From the NCBI RefSeq assembly GCF_000296855.1, contig NZ_CAKC01000045.1, forward strand, positions 1-34,447: a stretch of 34,447 nucleotides of DNA. Reading direction: 5' to 3'. Position numbers and translations under genes: made by a program. The stretch's first letter is position 1; each line of letters opens with the position of its first letter. Shown one piece after another: positions 23,792-31,507 of this stretch. The notes under the pieces are model-generated. The model worked only from the letters and a program-made list of their open reading frames with translations. It did not search any database and was not told the origin of the DNA. The DNA comes from Lactobacillus gigeriorum DSM 23908 = CRBIP 24.85 (GTDB taxonomy: Bacteria > Bacillota > Bacilli > Lactobacillales > Lactobacillaceae).

Positions 23792-24856
23792 ATGCCAGAG
23801 ACAAAAACAAAGGAAACCGTAGGTTCCTTTACTCTAAAGGTATTAAATGGAGCGACGATTGCGATCGTTGTAGCTTTGATTCCTAATGCGATCTTAGCGA
23901 CCTTCTTTAATCCCTTCGTAAATAATTCGTTAATTGCTAGTTGGCTACACATTGTACAAGTGTTCCAATTCTTCACGCCAATTATGGCGGGATTCATCAT
24001 TGCAATGCAATTTAAGATGAATCCAGTTCAATCAGCTTCAATTGCTGGTGCGACCTACATTGGATCAGGTGCCTGGAAATATGTTCCAGCAACGATTGCC
24101 GGAAAAGAAGCAAATATTTTCCAGTTGGCTGGTATTGGTGATGTTATCAATACTATGATAACTGCTGCACTTGCTGTTTTGGCGGTTCAATGGATTGGTA
24201 ACAAATTGGGATCCTTGAATTTAGTTTTAATGCCGATTATCATTGGTTTTGGTGTTGGTTGGGTTGGTACCTTACTATTGCCTTACGTATCACTGATTAC
24301 GTTCTACCTTGGTAAAGGTATTAACTCCTTCACTACTTTGCAACCAGTATTGATGAGTATTTTGATTGCAATGTCATTCTCGATTATTATCATCAGTCCA
24401 GTTTCTACGGTTGCAATTGGGTTAGCAATCGGACTTACTGGTACTGCTTCTGCAGCAGCTGGTATGGGTGTTGCTTGTGCAGCCGCATTCTTAGTATTTG
24501 CTACTAGAAAGGTTAATAAAGCTGGTGTTCCTGTTGCTATTGCCCTTGGTGCAATGAAGATGATGATGCCAAACTTTTTGACTCACCCAATTATAGGATT
24601 GCCAGTAGTAATTACCGCAGCGATCAGTTCATTAACTGTGCCACTATTCCACATGGTTGGTACGCCTGCTTCTGCCGGTTTTGGTTTGGTAGGTTTGGTT
24701 TCACCACTTGCAGCCCTTAATTCAGGATCTATCAATGTTTGGATTATGTTGCTCGCATGGATCGTGATTCCATTTGCTGTTGGATTTGTCGTTGATAAAG
24801 TAATGTGCGATATGCTTCACTTGTATTCAAGAGATATCTTTGTATTTAAAGACTAA
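23792..24856 (+). CDS. PTS_EIIC_2/PfoR-type membrane protein, second paralogue
   Basis: A 354-residue, strongly hydrophobic protein paralogous to the one at 6903. Shared blocks include KVLNGATIAIVVALIPNA, FKMNPVQSASIAGA, GDVINTMITAAL, LQPVLMSILIAM, ISPVSTVAIGLAIG, GTPASAGFGLVGLVSP and a C-terminal MLHLYSRDIF. About 8-10 membrane segments are evident. The ATG at 23792 follows GGGAGGGG and is preferred over an in-frame ATG at 23777. It has no EIIA or EIIB partner. Its only partner, 14 bases downstream, is a PanE-like D-2-hydroxyacid dehydrogenase, so transport of a 2-oxo or 2-hydroxy acid is a better guess than sugar uptake. Confidence 0.75.
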   Translation: MPETKTKETVGSFTLKVLNGATIAIVVALIPNAILATFFNPFVNNSLIASWLHIVQVFQFFTPIMAGFIIAMQFKMNPVQSASIAGATYIGSGAWKYVPATIAGKEANIFQLAGIGDVINTMITAALAVLAVQWIGNKLGSLNLVLMPIIIGFGVGWVGTLLLPYVSLITFYLGKGINSFTTLQPVLMSILIAMSFSIIIISPVSTVAIGLAIGLTGTASAAAGMGVACAAAFLVFATRKVNKAGVPVAIALGAMKMMMPNFLTHPIIGLPVVITAAISSLTVPLFHMVGTPASAGFGLVGLVSPLAALNSGSINVWIMLLAWIVIPFAVGFVVDKVMCDMLHLYSRDIFVFKD

Positions 24857-24870
24857 AAGGAGAAAAGTTT

Positions 24871-25794
24871 ATGTTTATTTACATTGCAGGTTCAGGTGCT
24901 ATGGGTTGTCGTTTTGGTTACCAACTTTTTAAAGCTGGCAATAAAGTGGTTTTGCTTGATAAGTGGGAAGACCACATTAAGGCGATTAAGGAAAAGGGTT
25001 TAACTATTGTTGGTGATAAAGAAGACAATGTTAAAATTCCAATTATGCATCCTGAAGAAGCTAAAGAACCAGCTGATTTAATCATCTTGTTCACTAAGGC
25101 AATGCAATTGCCAGCAATGCTTCAAGACATTGAACAAGTAATTGGTGAAAATACTAAGGTTTTATGCTTACTAAATGGTTTAGGCCATGAAGATGTTATT
25201 AAGCAATACATCCCTGAAAAGAACATTCTTATGGGTGTTACTGTTTGGACTGCAGGCTTGCAAGGTCCTGGTGTAGCGATTCTTAAGGCAACTGGCTCAG
25301 TTAACTTGCAATCAATTGATCCAGCAGGTGAAGCAGAAGCTGAAAAGATCGTTGAAGTTCTAAATGAAGCTGGTTTGAACGTAACTTATGACAAAGATGT
25401 GGTTCCATCAATTTGGCGTAAGGCATGTGTAAATGGTACGATGAACTCAACTTGTGCCTTGGAAGACTGCACGATCGGTGAATTCTTTGCTAGCGAAGAC
25501 GCGCTTAAGGTAGTCCACACGATTATTCACGAATTTGTGGAAGTAGGGCGTGCTACTGGCGTTAAGCTTGATGAAGAAGCAATTACTGAATACATAATGC
25601 ATACTGCTGAAGTTGCTGCTGAGCACTATCCTTCAATGCACCAAGACTTAGTTCAAAATCACCGTCAAACGGAAATTGACTACATCAATGGTGCAGTTGC
25701 TCGTAAGGGTGATGAATTAGGTGTACCTACTCCATACTGTCACATGATCACCGAATTGATCCATGCTAAAGAACATGTTTTAGGAATTAGATAA
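24871..25794 (+). CDS. PanE-like D-2-hydroxyacid dehydrogenase (branched-chain 2-oxoacid reductase type)
   Basis: A 307-residue member of the ketopantoate reductase family. The dinucleotide motif is GSGAMG (7-12), the catalytic lysine is K184 (IWRKACVNGTMN), and the C-terminal domain carries HYPSMHQDLVQNHRQTEIDY, with the conserved Glu. From memory, this segment and FTKAMQL/LLNGLGHED closely resemble Lactococcus PanE and enterococcal D-mandelate/D-hydroxyisovalerate dehydrogenases, which reduce 2-ketoisovalerate, 2-ketoisocaproate and similar acids rather than ketopantoate. Neighbour: cotranscribed with an EIIC-like protein. No pantothenate genes are present. Function is by family resemblance and context. 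Confidence 0.85.
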   Translation: MFIYIAGSGAMGCRFGYQLFKAGNKVVLLDKWEDHIKAIKEKGLTIVGDKEDNVKIPIMHPEEAKEPADLIILFTKAMQLPAMLQDIEQVIGENTKVLCLLNGLGHEDVIKQYIPEKNILMGVTVWTAGLQGPGVAILKATGSVNLQSIDPAGEAEAEKIVEVLNEAGLNVTYDKDVVPSIWRKACVNGTMNSTCALEDCTIGEFFASEDALKVVHTIIHEFVEVGRATGVKLDEEAITEYIMHTAEVAAEHYPSMHQDLVQNHRQTEIDYINGAVARKGDELGVPTPYCHMITELIHAKEHVLGIR

Positions 25795-25820
25795 TTGATT
25801 TTTAATACTAGATAGATTAT

Positions 25821-25857
25821 AGAAGTTTGTTGCCCTGAACAACAAGCTTCTTTATTT
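25821..25857 (+). terminator. terminator after the EIIC-PanE pair
   Basis: AGAAGTTTGTTG (25821-25832) pairs with CAACAAGCTTCT (25840-25851), 11 of 12 Watson-Crick plus one wobble, then TTTATTT. Confidence 0.75.
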
Positions 25858-25892
25858 GAGCAAAATATTAGAAATAACTAATTGAATAACGA

Positions 25893-25898
25893 TATAAT
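25893..25898 (+). promoter_or_regulatory. -10 box before the YitT-family gene
   Basis: A perfect TATAAT sits 32 bases before the TTG start; a -35 at suitable distance is poor. Confidence 0.45.
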
Positions 25899-25930
25899 AG
25901 TTTTATGTAAAATTGAAAGGAGCACAGAAT

Positions 25931-26761
25931 TTGAATAAGGAAAATACTATTTATCGTTACTTGTTATTAGTGATTGCGACTGAATTAATTGCAATCTCTG
26001 TAAATTTCTTCTATGCCCCGATTAATATAGCAGTAGGTGGAGGAACGGGTATTGCAATTCTGTTAGAGGCAGTTTTAAAAATCCCAACGGCAATATCGGT
26101 TTTTGTGATCAATGTGATAATGGTTATTTTAGCCTGGATTTTTCTTGGAAAAGTACAGGTAAAACGAATTATCATTGGTAGTTTTCTGTTACCGGTTTTA
26201 ATGGCTATTACTCCGAGCTTTAAGTTGACAGATAATCCTCTTTTGGCAGTTATTATTGCAGGCTGCCTTTATGGGGTAGGCGTTTCGCTTTTATATCGGA
26301 TTAACTACTCAGCGGGTGGAACCACCGTGCCACCAATGATTTTAAAAAAATATTTTTTCATTAATCCTACGATATCCTTATTGGTCATCGATATGTCGAT
26401 AATTGTGATGAACGTTTTCGTTTCTGGCATGGAAGCATTTTTGATGGCCGCATTTTCGCAAGTGATTACCACTTTAGTGATGCAAGCAACTGAAGCAGGA
26501 CTTGATCTAAAATATCAAGTTGAAATATTATCAAATGAACATCAGGGGGAAATTAAAGAGTTTTTACTTGCAAACTACCAAGGTTTGACGATCTATAACT
26601 TCATAGGTGGCTATACTCAAGAGAAAAAAGAGGAACTCCTCTTGGTTGTTGATCGTCAAGAATATGCGCAGTTAATTGCTCAGTTGCATAAAATTGATCC
26701 AGATGCCTTTATTATTTCGTCTAAGGTAATGAAGGTTCATGGCGGTCGATGGGGAATTTAA
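25931..26761 (+). CDS. YitT-family (DUF161/DUF2179) membrane protein
   Basis: A 276-residue protein with five or six N-terminal membrane helices (residues about 10-180), including FFYAPINIAVGGGTGIAILL and NYSAGGTTVPPMIL, and a C-terminal soluble DUF2179 domain (about 195-276; YTQEKKEELLLVVDRQEYAQ, then ending KVHGGRWGI). The start is taken as TTG at 25931, because AAAGGAG (25916-25922) lies eight bases before it. An upstream TTG at 25913 precedes that site and cannot use it. YitT proteins are widespread in Firmicutes; the transported substrate is not established. Confidence 0.85.
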   Translation: MNKENTIYRYLLLVIATELIAISVNFFYAPINIAVGGGTGIAILLEAVLKIPTAISVFVINVIMVILAWIFLGKVQVKRIIIGSFLLPVLMAITPSFKLTDNPLLAVIIAGCLYGVGVSLLYRINYSAGGTTVPPMILKKYFFINPTISLLVIDMSIIVMNVFVSGMEAFLMAAFSQVITTLVMQATEAGLDLKYQVEILSNEHQGEIKEFLLANYQGLTIYNFIGGYTQEKKEELLLVVDRQEYAQLIAQLHKIDPDAFIISSKVMKVHGGRWGI

Positions 26762-26787
26762 TCTTTATAACTGAAGAAGACAAAATT

Positions 26788-26824
26788 AATAGCAGTTAGG
26801 TCGATTGGCTTAACTGTTATTTTA
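26788..26824 (+). terminator. terminator after the YitT-family gene
   Basis: AATAGCAGTTA (26788-26798) pairs with TAACTGTTATT (26811-26821), with one G-T pair, followed by TTTA. Confidence 0.75.
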
Positions 26825-26899
26825 TGTTAGTAAAATTATATCGTATAGCAATTATCTGAGGAATAAAAATTAAAAATTCAATAATTTCAATAACTTTCA

Positions 26900-27067
26900 T
26901 TGATTTATTTTTTAAATGGTACTATAGTACTTGCTGACTTTTAACGTGATACTTTTTATGACGAAAAAGCCGTGAAATATGTTTCATAAAAAAACAAACT
27001 TTGATTATTTAAAAAGTAAAAGTCAGTAATTTTCAAATTGACTGTATACTTTAGAAAAGGGGATATG
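26900..27067 (+). promoter_or_regulatory. promoter and folded leader of the first adhesin gene
   Basis: TTGATT (26900-26905), a 17-base spacer and TATAGT (26923-26928) make a good promoter; the -10 lies in the palindrome GTACTATAGTAC (26919-26930). The transcript would have a leader of about 130 bases, in which CTGACTTTTA (26934-26943) can pair with TAAAAGTCAG (27017-27026). AAAGGGG (about 27056-27062) is the ribosome binding site. Confidence 0.6.
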
Positions 27068-29191
27068 ATGAAGAAAGATAGTTTTGAAGAAGTAAGTAGA
27101 AAGCAACGCTTCAGCTTACGTAAGCTAAATATTGGGGTTGCTTCCTAACGATCTTTGGCGTAAATTTATCAAAAAACGACAAATTGGTACACGCCGATAC
27201 CGTAGAAGCTTAGAATAGTTCCAATACAAATGATAAAACGGCAGATGTAATAAATAACACTGCTACTGAAACAAGTAAAAATACTACAGCTGAAAAGGTT
27301 GATAGTTCTACTGAAAGTACAAATTCCTCAACTGCAACAACTGAATCTGCAACCAAGTCAACTGATGCAACCGATTCTACTACTGATAAAAAAGCTGATA
27401 CCCAGACACAATTAAGTGCTCCTGCTGGTGTTGAAGTAGTTGATCCTAGTCATTTGACTGATAGTGAAAAATCAGAAGTTGAAAGTGCAATTAAAGCCGC
27501 CAATAGTGGCGTTGAAATTAAGAGTATTACTGTAAATGATGATGGCGCTGCTAGCGTAACTTTAGAAAATGGTACGACTCAAGAAATCAACAGTACCGTA
27601 GTTAAAAAAGCTACGACGTCTGAGACTACTAGCAAATATCGATGTAACTAAGGACACTGCCGATAGTCAATATACTCCTGGTGATGGTGTACCTGCAACC
27701 AATCCTATTAGTGGTCAAGAAATGAATCCACTAACTTATACTGGAAATATTGGTGATGTATACGATTATGCTACTAATGCCAAGGCACCAAAAGGTTATG
27801 TATTAGTTGGCACTAGTTCAAACTTAAAAGGCACTTTTTCTAGAAGTGATCACGATGCTTATATTTATGTAAAAATTGATCGCAATGGTGCTAAAGCTAT
27901 GATCGAAAGCTTAACGCATTTGAATCATGCCCAAAAGCAAGTGGCTGAAGATGCAGTTGACAAGGCTACAAATTCAAATGAAATTTCAACAACTGAAGGG
28001 GATGCAACAACTCTTGATCAAGGCGTGGCTAGTCTAAAGCAGGCCATTAGTGATGGCAAAGGAACTCATGGAACGGTTGCCTATGATGAAGCTGATGCTG
28101 ATAAGAAATCTGCTTTAAATAATGCAATCAAGAATGGCCAAGCTGTTACTGATGTGACAAATGGTGGTAATGACGATCTTTCAACAGTTAGAAGACTTAC
28201 TCAAGCTATTGAAACGGCTAAAGCTGCATTGAACGGTGAAAATAATCTGGAAACTGCTCAAAACCACGCCAATCAAGATATTGATCAAATGGGTAATTTG
28301 TCAGGTGATCAAAAGCAAAATGCGGAAACTGCAATCAAAAATGCTAAGACAAGTTCAGATGTAGCTAAGGCTAAAAATGATGCCAAGACATTGAATGATG
28401 ATCTTGGTAAATTAAGTCAAACAATTTCTGATGCAAATCAAGCTAAAACTACTCCAAATTACACTGAAGCTGATCCAGAAAAACAAAAAGCCTTAGACGA
28501 TGCATTATCAGAAGCTGAACAAGCTAAGGATAGCAATGATCCAAGTGAAGTAGAAAAAGCAACCAAAGACTTGCAAGATGCTCAAGCTGCCTTGAATGGG
28601 GATGCTAATAAAGCTAAAGCAGAAAATGAAGCGAACGATAATACAGATGAAAGCAATCAAACTCAAGTAACGAATCAAAGTACTAATGCCAATAATTCTA
28701 ACTTGAGGGATGCTGATAAGATAACTATCAGTGTACAAGGAACAATTACTGTTCATGATAAGAGTATGCTTACATCATCCGAAAAAGCTGAAATCGAACA
28801 AGCAATTCGCAATGCAAATCCTGATTTACCACAAGGAACAAATATTTCGGTAGATGACACAGGCAATGCTGATATTACTTATCCAGATGGTTCATCGACA
28901 ATTGTTAAGACAACTCTGAAACAAGTTCTTCACGTAAAGCTTTCACATAATAGTCATGTTGCAAAGGGTAAACAGAGCAAAGCCAACAAGCGTTTAGTTG
29001 TCAAAACAGTACCTATCACAACTTCCGCTAAGAGTGGCGAACTACCCCATGCTGTTTCTGAGAAGAATAAATTACCACAAACTGGTGAGAAGAACAGTGA
29101 GGGAGCAACAATTGCTGGACTTCTAGCTCTTGGCCTTTCATTAATTGGTTTAATGAAATTTAAGCGTAGAGAAGATTCAGATAAAGACTAG
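27068..29191 (+). pseudogene. YSIRK/LPXTG cell-wall adhesin with FIVAR-like repeats, broken in three places
   Basis: The frame starts MKKDSFEEVSRKQRFSLRK, a YSIRK-like signal, and hits TAA at 27146-27148 after IGVAS; the next frame resumes with TIFGVNLSK, so roughly 13 bases are missing from the signal core. That frame has TAG at 27211-27213, then a Ser/Thr-rich stretch and a domain (PSHLTDSEKSEVESAIKAAN onward). A frame change near 27632-27640 returns to the first frame, which is open to 29191. That part has helical FIVAR-type repeats (ALDDALSEAEQAKDS, AQAALNG twice), a second copy of the LTxxEK domain, LPQTG at 29072-29086, a membrane helix and KFKRRED tail. It should anchor to the wall if intact, but this allele lacks a continuous export signal. 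Confidence 0.85.
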
Positions 29192-29204
29192 CTCTAAATA
29201 AAAG

Positions 29205-29253
29205 AAGCGTTGATTTATAACCACAGAAATGTGATTAGAATCAACGCTTTTTC
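29205..29253. terminator. terminator between the adhesin gene and proC
   Basis: AAGCGTTGATT (29205-29215) pairs perfectly with AATCAACGCTT (29239-29249), then TTTTC. It can serve both converging genes. Confidence 0.85.
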
Positions 29254-29317
29254 TTATCTTGATTATTATTAATAGAATGTTACTAAATATAAAAACACAT
29301 ATCAAAAAATATGTAAA

Positions 29318-30090
29318 CTAATTGTGATTAGCAGCTTTAACAGCTTCAATCACAGCATTGCGGAAACCATTCTTTTCAAGACTCACTACACCCTTAATAG
29401 TCGTTCCACCAGGGGAGCAAACCTGATCTTTAAGAAGGCTAGGTTCTTTGCCGGATTTTAAGGCAAGAGTGGCAGCCCCATTAACCATGCTAGCAGCAAG
29501 TTTATTGGCGAGCTTTCTTTGAAGTCCTTCTAGCACACCTGAATCGGCAAGAGCATCTAAAAAGACATCAACAAAAGCAGGACTACAACCACCAATCGTT
29601 CCTACAATACTTAATTGTTCTTCTTTTACCAATATTGTTTCCCCAAGTTTGTTAAGCAGATCTAAAATTTCTTCTCTGCTAGAGTCACTGATATTTTCAG
29701 GAATAAACAAACTTGTTGTGCCTTGATTTACAGAAACAGGAATATTTGGGATACAGCGTACTATTTGATGATTAGGTAGAGCCTGATGATATTCTTCATA
29801 ACTGTGTCCCGCGACTGCCGAAATAATGATCGAGTTTGTATCCAAGTCTGTTAATTCAGAAACAATATCCATGGTAATTGAAGCTGGTGTGGTAAGTATT
29901 ACAAAATTAGGTGATAACTTAATTAATTCAGCAATACTATGAACTAGGGTAAAACTCAATTTATCACTTAAATCGCTAACTCTAGGATTTATTGGATTCT
30001 TGCCTATTAATTCGAATTCATGGGTATTAGCTAATCCCTCAAGAAGAGCAGAGCCCATGTGTCCTACACCAATTACAGCTATTTTTTCAT
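29318..30090 (-). pseudogene. proC: Pyrroline-5-carboxylate reductase with a frameshift in its first codons
   Basis: The body (ATG at 30058 to 29318, 246 residues) is a ProC-type reductase that would make proline from pyrroline-5-carboxylate: VRCIPNIPVSVNQG, GGCSPAFVDVFLDALADSG and VCSPGGTTIKG are diagnostic. The beginning is missing from this frame. The well-placed start at 30090-30088, behind AAGGAG, reads ATG AAA AAA TAG. One more A in the six-A run would give MKKIAVIGVGHMG, the expected NADP-binding strand and glycine loop, joined to the body. So it is either a one-base deletion, a sequencing error, a slippage-controlled gene, or a shortened protein without its cofactor loop. It follows the FNR-like gene by about 20 bases. 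Confidence 0.8.
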
Positions 30091-30111
30091 AAAAAACTCC
30101 TTATTATCGTA

Positions 30112-30756
30112 TTACAATAAATGTACCTTTTTACCTGAAACTTGAATAATACCTTCTGCTACTAATTTTTTCATTTGGCGACTAAGAGTTTCAGGAGTAA
30201 CACCTAGATATGATGCCAAATCTTTCTTTTTGATCGAAAGTTCAATCGTTCGTGATCCATTCTTTTTCGCTTGATCTTCAAAATATGCTAAAATTCGGCT
30301 TTTTGCATCAAGTGAATTACGACGAATGGAATTCTTTTCAATTGCGACTAATTTCTCTCCAAAATTGTTGAGCAAATTCAAAGACAGTTCAGGGCTTGAT
30401 TTCAACAGTTCTTGAAAATCATGTCTGCTCATTGAACAAATCCAGGTATCCTCAAGTGCTTGGATATAATTCTCACTGTCTTCTTCTTTAAATAGGTACT
30501 GCTGTCCTTCAATATCTCCTTTTTTGAGAATATCTAAAACTGATTCTTTGCCGGATTCTGCAATACTATAGACTTTTGCCGCGCCTTGATCAATTGCAAA
30601 CATGCCACTTTGACCATCAAAAGGCTGTCTAATCAAGCTTCCTTTTGGAAAATGTTGTTGATGAATAGACACTGTTGCCAATTTCTGAGCTAGATCGTCA
30701 GGAAGGTCCTGAAATAGTTCTGCTTTTTTGAGACAAGCTACAGGTGAGTGTACCAT
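30112..30756 (-). CDS. Crp/Fnr-family regulator, FNR-like (FLP) type with two cysteines
   Basis: A 214-residue regulator with an N-terminal cyclic-nucleotide-binding-like beta-barrel (about 20-115), a dimer helix and a C-terminal winged helix whose recognition part reads KKDLASYLGVTPETLSRQMKKL. It has only two cysteines, C8 and C107. The pattern resembles Lactobacillus casei FLP, in which Cys5 and Cys102 form a redox-sensing disulfide; there is no four-cysteine iron-sulfur set as in true FNR. The ATG at 30756 has AGGAG six bases upstream. It is divergent from the DUF1304 gene and is followed by proC in the same direction. Confidence 0.88.
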   Translation of the reverse strand: MVHSPVACLKKAELFQDLPDDLAQKLATVSIHQQHFPKGSLIRQPFDGQSGMFAIDQGAAKVYSIAESGKESVLDILKKGDIEGQQYLFKEEDSENYIQALEDTWICSMSRHDFQELLKSSPELSLNLLNNFGEKLVAIEKNSIRRNSLDAKSRILAYFEDQAKKNGSRTIELSIKKKDLASYLGVTPETLSRQMKKLVAEGIIQVSGKKVHLL

Positions 30757-30770
30757 AAAAGACTCCTTTC

Positions 30771-30796
30771 TTGATTTAGATAAATTATACTATAAA
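30771..30796. promoter_or_regulatory. overlapping divergent promoters with an FNR-like box
   Basis: TTGATTTAGATAAA (30771-30784) matches the FNR/FLP box TTGAT-N4-ATCAA at nine of ten defined positions. A leftward TATAAT occupies 30789-30784, and rightward TATACT (30786-30791) and TATAAA (30791-30796) overlap it, so a regulator bound here could control both directions, including its own gene. Confidence 0.5.
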
Positions 30797-30834
30797 ATAA
30801 TAAAAGATTATTTTTAATAGGAAAGGAAACAACA

Positions 30835-31194
30835 ATGAGTATTGTATCAATTGTTCTTGCCTCTTTAGTAGCAGTAGAATTTTTCTATATTTTTTATTTA
30901 GAATCCATTGCTACTAAATCAAACAAAACAAGAAAAGTTTTTAACATCAACAAAGACGATCAAGCAAACGAAACTGTCGTAACACTTTTCAAAAATCAAG
31001 GAATCTATAATGGTTTACTTGGTGTCTTAATCTTAATCGCAGTATTCTATTTGCACAATATTGTTGTAACAGGATTGCTAATGGGATATATCATTCTAGT
31101 GGCTGTTTATGGCGCTGTAACTAGCCAACCAAAAATTCTTTTAATGCAAGGTGGATTACCAATTTTGACTCTAATTAGTCTATTTTTTAAATAA
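30835..31194 (+). CDS. DUF1304-family membrane protein
   Basis: A 119-residue protein with four membrane helices (about 5-25, 55-73, 77-95, 100-118). VEFFYIFYLESIATKS near the start and LFKNQGIYNGLLGVLI in the middle fit the DUF1304 pattern. SD is GGAAAGGA. Function is unknown in this family. Its shared promoter region with the FNR-like regulator suggests redox- or oxygen-linked expression. Confidence 0.75.
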   Translation: MSIVSIVLASLVAVEFFYIFYLESIATKSNKTRKVFNINKDDQANETVVTLFKNQGIYNGLLGVLILIAVFYLHNIVVTGLLMGYIILVAVYGAVTSQPKILLMQGGLPILTLISLFFK

Positions 31195-31507
31195 AATTAC
31201 AAAAATTTTTTGCTAAAAATCAGGTCACTTAGTGATAAAATGCGCAAACTGAAAATGCTTATGTTCTGTTAACCAAAAATCGCTGTATCACCCGATTATA
31301 TAGACTTTGAAGATAACTGGTCATGAATATTATTATGGCTCTTACGAGATTTTTGGTCTGAACCAAATTCGTGACTTTGTGAAGCTAAGCTTATTATCAT
31401 ACAGGCACTAGTTTAATTTTTTTGAGTCTTTTCACTATCATTTGTAATCGCTTTCATGTATTATAGATTTATCAACAAATCCAGAATTACGAGGAGGCAT
31501 TTATATA
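31195..31507 (+). promoter_or_regulatory. long leader before the lactate permease with inverted repeat and cre box
   Basis: About 310 bases without a gene. ACCAAAAATC (31272-31281) and GATTTTTGGT (31348-31357) form a perfect ten-base inverted repeat across a 66-base gap, and CACTTAGTG lies near 31228. TTGTAATCGCTTTCA (31442-31456) is a cre box with one mismatch, next to a -10-like TATTAT (31459-31464). I see no clear DUF1304 terminator and no known riboswitch class. Confidence 0.5.

Noticed and set aside
31195-31507. A known riboswitch or T-box before lctP
   Set aside because: No recognisable conserved core such as a T-box sequence or other class motif was found.
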